Positions 14,205-22,848 are shown, numbered from the stretch's first letter. The stretch: 22,848 bases of DNA from a bacterium (GCA_011049465.1 DSBP01000179.1:1-22848), one strand, 5' to 3'. Made by a program: numbers and translations. The notes: generated by a model not told the origin, from the sequence alone.

Positions 14205-15467
14205 TTATCTCTTTTTGCGGCTTCTTATCCTTATGCTCTCCCCATGGTAATACAGCCCTTCCGCGTCCGCCATTTTCGCCGCCTGTTCCCCGAACTTTTT
14301 CATCGCGGCCCGGCCGGCCTCCACAACATGCGTGTGTTTCATAAAATCAAGCACCGACAGCCCCGAAAAATGCCTTGCCGTGCCGTTCGTGGGAAGTATA
14401 TGGTTCGCGCCGGCCATATAATCACCGAACGCGACAGGGGACATATTCCCCGAGAATATCGCAGGCGCGTTGGTAATTCTTTTTATGAACGCCCCGGGGT
14501 TTTTAACCGCCGCAGTAAGGTGCTCCGGCGCCTTATAATTCACAATCTCAGCGGCTTCTTCAATATTTTTTGTCACTATTATCGCGGCGTTTATTTTGAT
14601 TTTTTTGCCCTGCTTTTTAACGGCTTTTTCAACCGCCAAAGCCAGCCTTTGCGACGGCGTCACAAGCAGAGAATGTCCGTTTACGTGCTCGGCCTGCGCG
14701 CACAGGTCGCACGCGATAAAATCCGGATCAGCCGTGTCGTCAGCCACAACGGTTATTTCCGATGGCCCGTTTATGGAATCAATTCCGATAATTCCAAAAA
14801 GATGTTTTTTTGCCATTGTTGAGTATATGTTCCCCGGGCCCGCCGCCTTATTGACAGCCGGAACGCTCTGCGTCCCATAAGCAAGCGCAGCTATTGCCTG
14901 GGCGCCTCCTGCTCTGTATGCCTCTGTTATTCCCAGCATTTCCGCCGTTGCCAGTATATAAGGGTTTATCTCTCCCCTGCTCCTCGGCGGGGAGACAATA
15001 ACTATTTTTTTGACTCCTGCCACTATCGCCGGTATCACAGCCATGAGCACCGTGGAAAAAAGAGGAGACTGCCCGCCCGGAACGTATATCCCCGCGGAAT
15101 CCAGCGGCACGTATTTCTGCGTTATTTTATATCCCGTATTTCTGAAGACATAACCGCTTATATTGTTTTTTTGCATCCGGTGAAACCCTGTAATGTTTTT
15201 AGCCGCGGTTTTTATGGCGGGCCACAGCGATTTTTCAACCGCTCCGGCCGCTTTTTTAAAAGCCTCGCGGGGAACCCTAATATCCTGTATGTCAGCGCCG
15301 TCAAATTTTAACGCGTATTTCCTCAGGGCGTTGTCCCCGTTTTTTCTCACATCCTCAATTATATCAAGAACCGGTTTTGATACGGAAAAATCGCTTTTAT
15401 TAAGGTAATCAATATAAGCAAAAACTTTTTTTCTCGCCGTTCCCTTAAACCTGAATTTTTTTATCAT
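14205..15467 (-). CDS. hisD: Histidinol dehydrogenase HisD
   Basis: NAD-dependent, zinc-containing enzyme that oxidises histidinol to histidine in two steps, the end of the pathway. 420 residues. Zinc ligands Gln258, His261, Asp349 and His408 and the catalytic pair Glu315-His316 (YKAPEHLTAAV) are all visible, as are GIYVPGG and AGPGNIY. The ATG overlaps the stop of the SpoIIE-like gene by one base (TAATG), so expression is probably coupled to that signalling gene. hisC follows after 43 bases. Confidence 0.97.
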   Translation of the reverse strand: MIKKFRFKGTARKKVFAYIDYLNKSDFSVSKPVLDIIEDVRKNGDNALRKYALKFDGADIQDIRVPREAFKKAAGAVEKSLWPAIKTAAKNITGFHRMQKNNISGYVFRNTGYKITQKYVPLDSAGIYVPGGQSPLFSTVLMAVIPAIVAGVKKIVIVSPPRSRGEINPYILATAEMLGITEAYRAGGAQAIAALAYGTQSVPAVNKAAGPGNIYSTMAKKHLFGIIGIDSINGPSEITVVADDTADPDFIACDLCAQAEHVNGHSLLVTPSQRLALAVEKAVKKQGKKIKINAAIIVTKNIEEAAEIVNYKAPEHLTAAVKNPGAFIKRITNAPAIFSGNMSPVAFGDYMAGANHILPTNGTARHFSGLSVLDFMKHTHVVEAGRAAMKKFGEQAAKMADAEGLYYHGESIRIRSRKKR

Positions 15468-17866
15468 TACGCACCGCCTTTCCCATCATCTTCGCCGCCG
15501 GTTTTTTCTTTTTCCGCGCCGCTGTCCTTAGCCCCTGTTTCCGAACCCCTCTCCTTCGAATACAGCTTCCGCCTCATCACGCTGGTAAGATTTACCCGCT
15601 TAAGCTCTTTCTCAACCAGTTTAAAATCAGTATTTTCCCCGGTCCTGTCAGACAGCTCTTTCGCGTACCTGCGCGTGTTCCACTCAGGGTTGGCTATTAT
15701 CATCCTCATCAGCTCTTTTTTTATCACAAACGTCATGAACTTCATCTTTTTTTCCGTAATCCTTCCAGCCTTAACCGCCCTTAATGCCTTAAGGTTCACC
15801 CCGAGTTTTCTCTCAATATCCTTAATTTTCATCTTTTTCTTCCTCATCTTCTCAACCTGCCTTGTAATTCTGTTTATGGCGTTCCTTTCGGTCCGCTTCT
15901 CCTTAATGGCAACGACAGAGATATCGTCATTCTGCGGGTATCCCTGAGTAAACTCAGCAAGCTCCCTGTTTAGGTTCTCGATAAATTCTCCTGCTGACAG
16001 TTTTCCGTATTTCTTTATGCATTCGACAAAACGCTTTTCCCCGTACTGTTCCCGCCTTCCGTTCATTGCCTCGGGAATCCCGTCCGTATAAACCACTATC
16101 ATGTCATCTTTTGCCAATTTTACATTCTCCTCGACCATTACTTTTTTGAAGAGTTCGTCATCAGGCAGCGCAATTCCGAGAGGGAAACCCTTGGGCTTGA
16201 TATAATAAATTTTTTCCTCTTTTGCCCTGTAAAGAATGAGCGGGTCATGCCCCGCGCTTGCGAAATTTATTTTTCTGCTTACAGAATCAAGCACAAGATA
16301 AAAAGCTGTAACAAACATGCCCTTTTTCATGTCATCCTTGATAAAGCTGTTAACCTTTGTCATGACGCTTTTCGCGGATTTATTCTGAAGCGCAACAAGC
16401 CTTACCACTGTCCTTGTTATGGTCATGACAAGCGAGCCCGGCACGCCTTTGCCCGCGACATCCGCCACTATAACACCCAGTAAATTTGGCCCGATATTCA
16501 TAATATCATAGTAATCTCCACCCACCTCTTTTGCCGAACGGTACATTGAGGCTATGTCAAAACCTCCCGTATCAGGCATCTCCTTTGGCAGAAGCGTATG
16601 CTGGATTTCCTTTGCCACCTGTATCTCTTTCTGAAACCTCTCCTGCTCAACAAGCGATTCCTGCGCTCCTCTGAACTTTCCCGCCATATCATTGAAAGCT
16701 CTGGCTATCTGGGAGAATTCATCCTCCCCTTCAAGCTCTATCCTGTGGTCGAGCCTCCCTTCTCCTATGGCAAGCACTCCCTCACGCAGCCTTTTCATCG
16801 GCCGCGTTATCATGCCCATCAGCAGGTATATGCCCAGTGCGCCGACAGCAAACACCAGCGCGGTAATAAACAGCACATTGGTCTTCCTTCCGGCCATGAC
16901 TTTCAGCACTGCCGCATGCGGCACCACGAGCCGCGCTTCCCCCAGATCCTCATTTCTGAAAATAATGGGCTCCACAAATTCATACCTGTCTCTAAAAGAC
17001 AGCACCATTACCTTTCCCACCAAGAATTCCCCGCTTGGCTCTTCCGCGGGCCTGTATATGCTGTGAAGAGCCGCTGAATTATTATGAGCAAAAATCCTGT
17101 GTTCTGTATTCATCACAAATACAGACGATATTCCCGGATTGCTTGACTTTATTTCCCTGAGCATCCTTATCAAAGGCAGATAATTATTCTTTATCATGCT
17201 CTCCTTGCTGGATTCCGCCACGGATTTGACGGTTTCAGCGCACGAGCTCATAAACCTGTGCTTTATCGCCTCTCTTTCGTGGTAAATAAAATAAAAATAT
17301 ATTCCCGCCACAATCATAAGTATCAGAAGAGTTGCCGAGAGCACAAATTTTTCCCTCACTCCTTTGGATGACGCGATAAAAGAACCTATACGCTCGCCTA
17401 TTGACGGTTTTGAGTGATGCTTAACCAGCCGTATTTCGTTGCCTCTTTCGGTCTTCGCGTAACTGCTTTTGTCGGTCAGCTTCCTTATTATCCAGACGCC
17501 CAGCCCCCCCTTTTTGCCGATATTCACATAATGATTTAAGTCAGGGGTCTTAAAGCTTTTCCAGTCAAAAGTCCTTCCTTTGTCTATAATGGTTATGTAA
17601 ACGCCTTTGCGCTTTACGATTATCTCAAACTTAATGTCTCCCGTATCCATGTCTTTATATGCGTGCCTGATGACATTTGAGCAGGCCTCGTCAATAACTA
17701 TAAGCATATTATTGAGGTCCCTGTAAGAAAATTTGTTCCTTTTAAGGATATCTGTTAATTTGTCCTTTATCTCGGGGACGTAGCCCTGAAGGGCCGGGTA
17801 TGCGAAAAAATGCTCCTCTATAATTTCGTTCTTTAAAAACATTTTGCTCAAAAACCCCTTTGCCAA
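15467..17866 (-). CDS. Membrane RsbW-like kinase / SpoIIE phosphatase fusion with HTH-like tail
   Basis: 799 residues combining modules usually on separate proteins. Residues 14-150 form a GHKL anti-sigma-kinase fold: N-box DEACSNVIRHAY (Glu60, Asn64), DKG at 95-97, GGLGVWII at 120-127. Two membrane helices (about 174-195 and 330-353) enclose an extracytoplasmic sensor of about 135 residues, followed by a HAMP domain (354-405). Residues 415-655 form a SpoIIE/PP2C phosphatase with metal residues in VGGDYYD, ADVAGKG, TDGIPEA and NDDIS. The tail (about 665-770) is basic with two helix-turn-helix-like stretches and a Gly/Glu/Lys end. A partner-switching regulator acting on an anti-sigma antagonist is the likely role. 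The TTG start has AAGGAGG 8 bases upstream. Located between the PorV-like gene and hisD. Confidence 0.9.
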   Translation of the reverse strand: MAKGFLSKMFLKNEIIEEHFFAYPALQGYVPEIKDKLTDILKRNKFSYRDLNNMLIVIDEACSNVIRHAYKDMDTGDIKFEIIVKRKGVYITIIDKGRTFDWKSFKTPDLNHYVNIGKKGGLGVWIIRKLTDKSSYAKTERGNEIRLVKHHSKPSIGERIGSFIASSKGVREKFVLSATLLILMIVAGIYFYFIYHEREAIKHRFMSSCAETVKSVAESSKESMIKNNYLPLIRMLREIKSSNPGISSVFVMNTEHRIFAHNNSAALHSIYRPAEEPSGEFLVGKVMVLSFRDRYEFVEPIIFRNEDLGEARLVVPHAAVLKVMAGRKTNVLFITALVFAVGALGIYLLMGMITRPMKRLREGVLAIGEGRLDHRIELEGEDEFSQIARAFNDMAGKFRGAQESLVEQERFQKEIQVAKEIQHTLLPKEMPDTGGFDIASMYRSAKEVGGDYYDIMNIGPNLLGVIVADVAGKGVPGSLVMTITRTVVRLVALQNKSAKSVMTKVNSFIKDDMKKGMFVTAFYLVLDSVSRKINFASAGHDPLILYRAKEEKIYYIKPKGFPLGIALPDDELFKKVMVEENVKLAKDDMIVVYTDGIPEAMNGRREQYGEKRFVECIKKYGKLSAGEFIENLNRELAEFTQGYPQNDDISVVAIKEKRTERNAINRITRQVEKMRKKKMKIKDIERKLGVNLKALRAVKAGRITEKKMKFMTFVIKKELMRMIIANPEWNTRRYAKELSDRTGENTDFKLVEKELKRVNLTSVMRRKLYSKERGSETGAKDSGAEKEKTGGEDDGKGGA

Positions 17867-17871
17867 GGCAG

Positions 17872-19275
17872 CTACCTCCTTGACTCTAAGTTTCTTAATA
17901 TGGCGTTGACTTCCTTCAGGTTTTCAGCTGCCAGCCTGTTATACGGGTCTATTTTAAGTATCTTTTCCCATTCGGTTTTCGCGCCTTTGTAGTCTTCTGT
18001 TACATACTTCTCGACCCCCGCCCTGTAAAGCGCCAGTATCTCCTCGCTGTAAACCTCTTCTCCGGTGCGCCTGAGCATATTCTCAACCACGCTGATGTAA
18101 TAAGCCGTGTTCATATAGTTCGCGCCGCCCGGCGCGCGCCTTACAGTGTCAAACTCGGCCAATGCCCTGCTCAGCTCGTTTTCATAATAAGCCTCAAGCC
18201 CGCGTGTATAATGCAGAGCCTTGAACCGCTCCTCTTTCTGCGCCTCTCCCGCCATTTTATCAATACGGCCGCGAAGCGACTCGAGTTCCTGCGCCGCAAG
18301 CAGTCTTGCCTTTTTTTCAATCTTTTCCTGCTCAACAACCTCTCTGTTGCGCCGCGCCTCAATCACGCTCTTTCCAAACCGCATTCTAACAGAGAACCTG
18401 TGCTGCATTCCCAGTTCAGATATAAACAGCCCGTAATCAACCTCTCCCAGTTCCAGAACAGCTATTCCCGCTCCTGCGGAAAGTATTGAATAAGTATTGT
18501 AACCAAGCCGGAGCCGGGCTATCTTAAAAATTCCGGCTTCAATTCCCGTCCTCATTTCAATTGGGGCGTCCGCCGAAATAAGGCCGTCCAGATATACGGC
18601 TGCGGTTATTTCTTCGGCAATGGGCCTGCCATAAACCGCGCCGACAACAAACTGCCTCGGCATTATTGCCGGATCTGACGCCAGCTTTATTGACGGCTCA
18701 AGCAGGTTTTTTACTGAAAATGCGGCATTAAGGTACTCTGATTCGCCCGGCATAATCCTGTACAACGCTCCTGCGTCAACACCGAACCCGGAATCCCCGA
18801 ATTCCCCCATTGTTTGGCTGTTTATTTTTACGCTCAGCCCTCCGTAAAGGCCGTCAAACAGGAAACCGGCGCCCCATGCCGCGATAATCTCAATGAGCCT
18901 CTGCTCTTCGCTTGAAGTAATCAGCCCGTGGCTGTCCCTGAAATCAATATTGCCCGTGCTGAACATGGAAAAAGAGGCGCCAAACGCGCCGAAGCTTACC
19001 GTAGGATAGGAAATGGCTATGTAATTATAAACCGTATCATAAAAAGCAGGCATGTAGGCAGCCTGCGCCTCTATCCTGTCCCCTGTCGCGAGCGAAGCCG
19101 GATTATAATAGATGCTGCTGCTGTTGTCGTGAGCCGCGGTAAACGCGCCGCCTAATGACTGCGCCTTTACGCCGAGTCCGATATCAAACACCGATGTTAC
19201 GCCGGCGGACGCGCCCGCTGATAGAGGCAATATAATAATGAAGGCAGCCGCAGCCGCTAAAAGGCTGTTTTTCAT
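17872..19275 (-). CDS. PorV/PorQ-like outer-membrane barrel with C-terminal coiled coil and TPR
   Basis: 467 residues. The signal peptide ends near residue 24. The segment SLGGAFTAAHDNSSSIYYNPASLA is the hallmark of the PorV/UPF0164/FadL-like barrel family, and alternating strands continue to about residue 300 (MQHRFSVRMRFGKS). The remainder is unlike the core family: a basic/acidic coiled coil (about 305-350), then TPR-like helices (YTRGLEAYYENELSRALAEF; YKGAKTEWEKILKIDPYNR). The tail would lie in the periplasm. GGGAGAAG precedes the ATG. It overlaps the ribosome site of the next gene and lies downstream of rnr. A role in surface-protein export or anchoring is inferred from PorV. Confidence 0.83.
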   Translation of the reverse strand: MKNSLLAAAAAFIIILPLSAGASAGVTSVFDIGLGVKAQSLGGAFTAAHDNSSSIYYNPASLATGDRIEAQAAYMPAFYDTVYNYIAISYPTVSFGAFGASFSMFSTGNIDFRDSHGLITSSEEQRLIEIIAAWGAGFLFDGLYGGLSVKINSQTMGEFGDSGFGVDAGALYRIMPGESEYLNAAFSVKNLLEPSIKLASDPAIMPRQFVVGAVYGRPIAEEITAAVYLDGLISADAPIEMRTGIEAGIFKIARLRLGYNTYSILSAGAGIAVLELGEVDYGLFISELGMQHRFSVRMRFGKSVIEARRNREVVEQEKIEKKARLLAAQELESLRGRIDKMAGEAQKEERFKALHYTRGLEAYYENELSRALAEFDTVRRAPGGANYMNTAYYISVVENMLRRTGEEVYSEEILALYRAGVEKYVTEDYKGAKTEWEKILKIDPYNRLAAENLKEVNAILRNLESRR

Positions 19276-19290
19276 CTCTTCTCCCTGAAT

Positions 19291-21348
19291 TTAACAGAGT
19301 TCAAGGTTCATCCTCTGCGATTCCATGTTTATGGATTTAATTATAACAGAAACCACCGAGCCTGTTCTATATGTTTTTTTCGTCCTTCTTCCGGTAACTG
19401 ACTGGCGTTCTTCGTCAAATACAAAGTAATCTCCGCTCATATCCTCAAAATTCAGAAAACCCTCCACAGGTATGTCCAGCGGCTCGGCAGAGAGGCCGTT
19501 TTTGGAGACCCTCGTTATTACAGCCTTGAGCCTCTCCCCCCTTCTTTTTTTCAGGTAATGAAGGGCATATACCCTGAAAACCTCAGACTCGGCCTTTTCA
19601 GCCGCGGCTTCCCTCTCCGATATAATGAGCGCGCTCTCTTTAAGCCATGCTCCGGAAACATCCGTCTCCGCAATTCCCGGAATCTTTTTTATCAGCCTGT
19701 GAGCCACAAGGTCCGCATAGCGCCTTATCGGCGACGTAAAATGCGAGTACCTCTCAAGCCCAAGCCCGAAATGCCCGGTGTTTTTTTCCGAATACTTGGC
19801 CAGCCGCATTGCCCTCAGCAGGCTTTTTTCTATGAGAAACTTCTTCTCGGAATTCTTCGCCGCCTCCAGAATCGCCTGAAATTCGCTGCTCTTCCCCTTT
19901 TTTATTTTGTGCGGCAGGTTCATTGCGGACATCAGCATATTGAACCCCAAAATATCCTTGAGCGCGGGCGGTTCATGCACCCTGAAAATACCCGTACCCA
20001 GGTTTTTTTCAATGAAATCCGCGGCGCATATATTGGCGGATATCATAAAAAACTCTATCAGCCTGTGCGCCTCGAGCGCCTCTTTCCTGCTTATTCCGCA
20101 CACTTCTCCCTGCGCGTCAAACTCAAGCACAGGCTCACCCACGGAAAAATCAATATAACCGCCGTTTTTCAGCTTTTTCCCGAGCACTTCCCTGAGCCTG
20201 TCCATAAGTAAAATTGCCTGCTTAACGCCCTCCGGCGCTTGGCCCTGCCCTGTTATTATTTCCTGCGCCTCTTCATAAGTAAGCCTCTTTGCCGTTTTTA
20301 TGAGCGCCTCTTTAAACTTATAGCCTGTTATATTTCCCTCCGGGTCAATATCCATTATTACTGAAAACACCGCCTTGTCTTCACCCGGCCTGAGCGAACA
20401 TGTCTGATTTGAGAGGCGTTCGGGCAGCATGGGTATTACCTCATCAGGCAGGTAAACACTCAACCCTCTGCTTCGCGCCTCAATGTCAAGAGCGCCCTCT
20501 TCCCTGACATAATGGGAGACATCCGCGATATGAACGCCGAGAACGTACCTGCCTCCTTCATATTTAAGAGAGACCGCGTCGTCAAAATCCTTGGCGTCAG
20601 CAGGATCAATCGTAATTATTGTTTCCGCCCTTAAATCCTCTCTCGCCGGATTTTTATCCGTTTCAAGCGCGCACCCTTCCGCCTCTTTGAGCGCATTTTC
20701 GGGAAACTCCCTTTTTATGGAATGGCGGGCAAGGGCAAACTGTTTATAAAGGCTGATATTTTCCTCATCGTATATATGGGATATGACCTTGCCCCATAGC
20801 TTTCCTTCTTTTTCCTCAACAACCACAAGCAGCATATCGTTTTCCTTATAGGCAGAGGTGTCTTCCGAAAGCCTTATCACGGGCCCTCCGTTTAAGACAG
20901 GGACAGCGTAACACCTGTCCCCCTCAAAACCCGCCCTGCACACTACCGGGTCCTTCGTTCTTTTAAGCACAGCTTTTATTTCCCCTTCGCGGCCGCCTCC
21001 ATCGCTTTTCTTCACATAAGCCTCAACAATATCTCCCGACAAAAGCCCGGCAACCGCGCCTCTTCCGAGAAACACATCTTCTCCGTCATCCGACAGGATA
21101 AACCCGAAATTTTTCTTTATCTGCACCCTTCCTGTCACTGTTTTCGAGACGCGCTCTCTGCTTCCCCCAAATTTATTTTTTTTCCTTACAATCTCCCCTT
21201 TTTCCGACATCTCACGCAGTCTTTTCTTCAAGGCCTGCCTCTTTTCCGCCGGTATCTTCAGCGACCCCATTATCTCCTTAATCCCCGCAGGGTTTTTCCT
21301 GCCGCCCAGAAAATCCAGAATCCGCTTATCATCAATCCTCTGATTCAT
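19291..21348 (-). CDS. rnr: Ribonuclease R (RNB family 3'-5' exoribonuclease)
   Basis: Degrades structured RNA from the 3' end. 685 residues, short for RNase R but complete. An N-terminal winged-helix domain (about 1-60) and cold-shock domains precede the RNB core. The metal-binding aspartates are Asp248, Asp254, Asp256 and Asp257 in IDPADAKDFDDAVSL, with LPERLSNQTCSLRPGEDK and FTSPIRRYADLVAHRLI downstream. A C-terminal S1 domain ends VVSVIIKSINMESQRMNLEL. The ATG overlaps the preceding gene by 17 bases. The ribosome site is weak (AAGGAAG about 14 bases upstream), so translation may depend on the upstream gene. Confidence 0.95.
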   Translation of the reverse strand: MNQRIDDKRILDFLGGRKNPAGIKEIMGSLKIPAEKRQALKKRLREMSEKGEIVRKKNKFGGSRERVSKTVTGRVQIKKNFGFILSDDGEDVFLGRGAVAGLLSGDIVEAYVKKSDGGGREGEIKAVLKRTKDPVVCRAGFEGDRCYAVPVLNGGPVIRLSEDTSAYKENDMLLVVVEEKEGKLWGKVISHIYDEENISLYKQFALARHSIKREFPENALKEAEGCALETDKNPAREDLRAETIITIDPADAKDFDDAVSLKYEGGRYVLGVHIADVSHYVREEGALDIEARSRGLSVYLPDEVIPMLPERLSNQTCSLRPGEDKAVFSVIMDIDPEGNITGYKFKEALIKTAKRLTYEEAQEIITGQGQAPEGVKQAILLMDRLREVLGKKLKNGGYIDFSVGEPVLEFDAQGEVCGISRKEALEAHRLIEFFMISANICAADFIEKNLGTGIFRVHEPPALKDILGFNMLMSAMNLPHKIKKGKSSEFQAILEAAKNSEKKFLIEKSLLRAMRLAKYSEKNTGHFGLGLERYSHFTSPIRRYADLVAHRLIKKIPGIAETDVSGAWLKESALIISEREAAAEKAESEVFRVYALHYLKKRRGERLKAVITRVSKNGLSAEPLDIPVEGFLNFEDMSGDYFVFDEERQSVTGRRTKKTYRTGSVVSVIIKSINMESQRMNLELC

Positions 21349-22366
21349 CTTTTTCTTCTTCCTTGCTCATGTTTTCCGGTTCTCTCACCCGCGGGCCGTC
21401 CTGTTCCTTCCACGAATCAGGTATCATTTCATCATCAACCCCCTCAATCTGCCACCACTTCTTTTCCGCCCATTCATCCTTTTTTACCTCCCGTTTCATT
21501 ACCGCCTCATCACGCCTTTCGCTGTTTATCAGGTAGTTGATTCTTGCCGTGAAAATAACCCTTTCCCCGGCAGCAGAGTCAAGGCCGCACCGGTTCAGAT
21601 ACACATTCGCGGCATACGCAGGCAGTTCAACACCGAATATCATGGAGATATCATTGTAGAATTTTACGGCAACCTGCGGCAGAAAAAAAAGCGTTTCCCT
21701 GATTCGCGCATCTTCATCGTAATGCTCCTGTTTATAAGCCGCCTCAATTATTAGTTGCAGCTGCTGATCCTCTGTCTCAAAAAAAACCACGCCTGCGGCT
21801 CCCTGAATTCCGGCCTCCCACAGATACCCGCCGGATTGAAGGTTTTTTTCTCCAAAAACACCAGCAGAGAACATAAACGGCCCGGTAAAACTTTTTACAA
21901 AGAAACCCCCTGTTAAATTCAGCCTCTCGCCGTAGTTTATAAGCCGTTCATCGGGCGGAGCGTTAAGCCTGAATGGTATTCTTATTCCGGCTGAAACCCC
22001 TGTTCCCGGCGCAAAGTGTTTTTCCAGGGACAAGCCCGCGGACTGGAGGCTGTCGATGTTGATCTGCTCCAGTTTCTGAAACACATAAATGAAGTCCGCG
22101 TTTACGAGCCACGAATCTTCCAGCCCAACCCTCAAAATAACATCATTTATCATTCCTGTTAACAGGGAATTTCCCCGCGCCGCGTCTATAACCGCCCTTG
22201 AAAAAACATCATATTCAATAAAGTAAGTATCGTATTCAAAATATTTTTCCCTGTAAGATATTTCAAACTTCCACTCCCCCGGGTGTTCCATTGCGCGGTC
22301 AAGCAGAGAGGCTTCCGCGCCTGTAAAAAAAAGAAGGAGTACAACAACCCCGGCAGCGTGTTTCAC
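21332..22366 (-). CDS. Exported beta-strand-rich hypothetical protein
   Basis: 344 residues, not recognised. A signal peptide (MKHAAGVVVLLLFFTGAEAS) is followed by about 260 residues of alternating hydrophobic/polar strands with regular Gly and aromatic positions (GFFVKSFTGPFMFSAGVFGEK; VFFETEDQQLQLIIEAAYKQE), as in an outer-membrane barrel. The last 60 residues are charged, with Trp pairs and a Glu/Lys/Asp-rich end, which is unusual for a barrel that should finish with a strand. The GTG start overlaps the mltG stop (GTGA) and GAGG lies upstream. Its end overlaps rnr by 17 bases. Context between mltG and rnr suggests an envelope role. Confidence 0.7.
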   Translation of the reverse strand: MKHAAGVVVLLLFFTGAEASLLDRAMEHPGEWKFEISYREKYFEYDTYFIEYDVFSRAVIDAARGNSLLTGMINDVILRVGLEDSWLVNADFIYVFQKLEQINIDSLQSAGLSLEKHFAPGTGVSAGIRIPFRLNAPPDERLINYGERLNLTGGFFVKSFTGPFMFSAGVFGEKNLQSGGYLWEAGIQGAAGVVFFETEDQQLQLIIEAAYKQEHYDEDARIRETLFFLPQVAVKFYNDISMIFGVELPAYAANVYLNRCGLDSAAGERVIFTARINYLINSERRDEAVMKREVKKDEWAEKKWWQIEGVDDEMIPDSWKEQDGPRVREPENMSKEEEKDESED

Positions 22367-22848
22367 CTGCCCTGCCTCAGCGCTCTGTTTCGCCTTACTA
22401 CCGCGTTATGCTCCTCAAGCGTCCGGGAAAATGTATGCTCCCCGTTTTCCCTCAGGACAAAATACCTGTAATCAGTAACTGCCGGCCTCAACGCCGCCTC
22501 TATTGACTTGACTCCCGGATTGCATATGGGTGTGGGCGGAAGGCCTATATAAATATAGGTGTTATAGGGCGACTCAAACCTTAAATCCCTGTAAGTAAGC
22601 GCACCCTGTTTTTTATTAAGCGCGTAACGCACTGTGGCGCAGGACTCAAGCCTCTTTTCATAGGCTTCCTTTGACTTCATTCTGTTTATAAATACGGATG
22701 ACACCTTGGCCCTCTCCCTGTCAAGCATTGTCTCCTTTTCTATTATGGACGCCAGCTTCAGCACGCTGTACCCCGAAAGATTCATCCCATTAATATTATA
22801 CCGTGCCTTTGGGTCGAGCCCCGCCTTTTCCCTGAACCTGTCATACAT
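22363..22848 (-). CDS. mltG: Endolytic transglycosylase MltG (5' end off window)
   Basis: Cleaves nascent peptidoglycan glycan strands at the inner membrane, ending their growth. Only the C-terminal 162 codons are in the window, with the N-terminal membrane anchor missing. The catalytic glutamate lies in KLASIIEKET (Glu37 of the visible part), followed by VSSVFINRM, SCATVRYAL and the GLPPTPICNPG substrate motif. All are typical of YceG/MltG. The methionine at the edge is internal, not a start. Its stop overlaps the next GTG. Confidence 0.95.
   Translation of the reverse strand: MYDRFREKAGLDPKARYNINGMNLSGYSVLKLASIIEKETMLDRERAKVSSVFINRMKSKEAYEKRLESCATVRYALNKKQGALTYRDLRFESPYNTYIYIGLPPTPICNPGVKSIEAALRPAVTDYRYFVLRENGEHTFSRTLEEHNAVVRRNRALRQGR

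Overview
The window looks like the chromosome of a Gram-negative (diderm) bacterium from a poorly sampled lineage. GC content is moderate, at roughly half by eye. Evidence for an outer membrane is a PorV-like barrel protein, a fibronectin-III/beta-barrel protein and another exported, strand-rich protein. MltG, RNase R, CvpA and complete de novo purine, histidine and tryptophan enzymes show a bacterial, biosynthetically capable cell. I cannot name the phylum from sequence alone. A candidate phylum of the Elusimicrobiota/Goldbacteria/Omnitrophota type is a guess from architecture, not a result. There are no tRNAs, rRNAs, CRISPR arrays or recognisable transposases.

Layout, minus strand unless noted. 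Positions 1-2845 hold the purine cluster purS-purQ-purL, transcribed from a good sigma70-type promoter just upstream of purS; purL runs off the left edge. Positions 2887-4773 are an accessory, lower-GC patch. It contains a headless C-terminal gene fragment, a DUF4143-type AAA ATPase with a near-perfect leaderless promoter under a 13-1-13 palindrome, and gene-free sequence with an orphan terminator-like hairpin. A plus-strand cvpA-like gene (4774-5280) follows, with its own promoter and a 12-bp hairpin at the very 5' end of its predicted transcript.

Positions 5364-10143 form one apparent operon read right to left: hisI, trpE, trpG, an FnIII/beta-barrel protein and a zinc-ribbon/TPR membrane protein. 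It is driven by a sigma70-type promoter at 10190-10218. Positions 10362-22848 form a second long co-directional run: mltG (partial), an exported hypothetical protein, rnr, a PorV-like barrel with a TPR tail, an RsbW-SpoIIE-like signalling protein, then hisD, hisC, hisB, hisH, hisA and hisF. Most junctions overlap or lie within a few dozen bases, so envelope, RNA-decay, signalling and histidine genes are probably co-transcribed.

Together the his genes give IGP dehydratase, both subunits of IGP synthase (HisH/HisF), HisA, HisC, HisD and HisI. The missing steps (HisG, HisE and histidinol-phosphate phosphatase) must be elsewhere. TrpE/TrpG make anthranilate. PurS/PurQ/PurL form the three-part FGAM synthase typical of Bacillus-like and many other bacteria.

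The most unusual items are the kinase-plus-phosphatase signalling protein fused to a basic helix-turn-helix-like tail and coupled to hisD, the leaderless ATPase with its palindrome, and envelope genes coupled to amino-acid biosynthesis genes.
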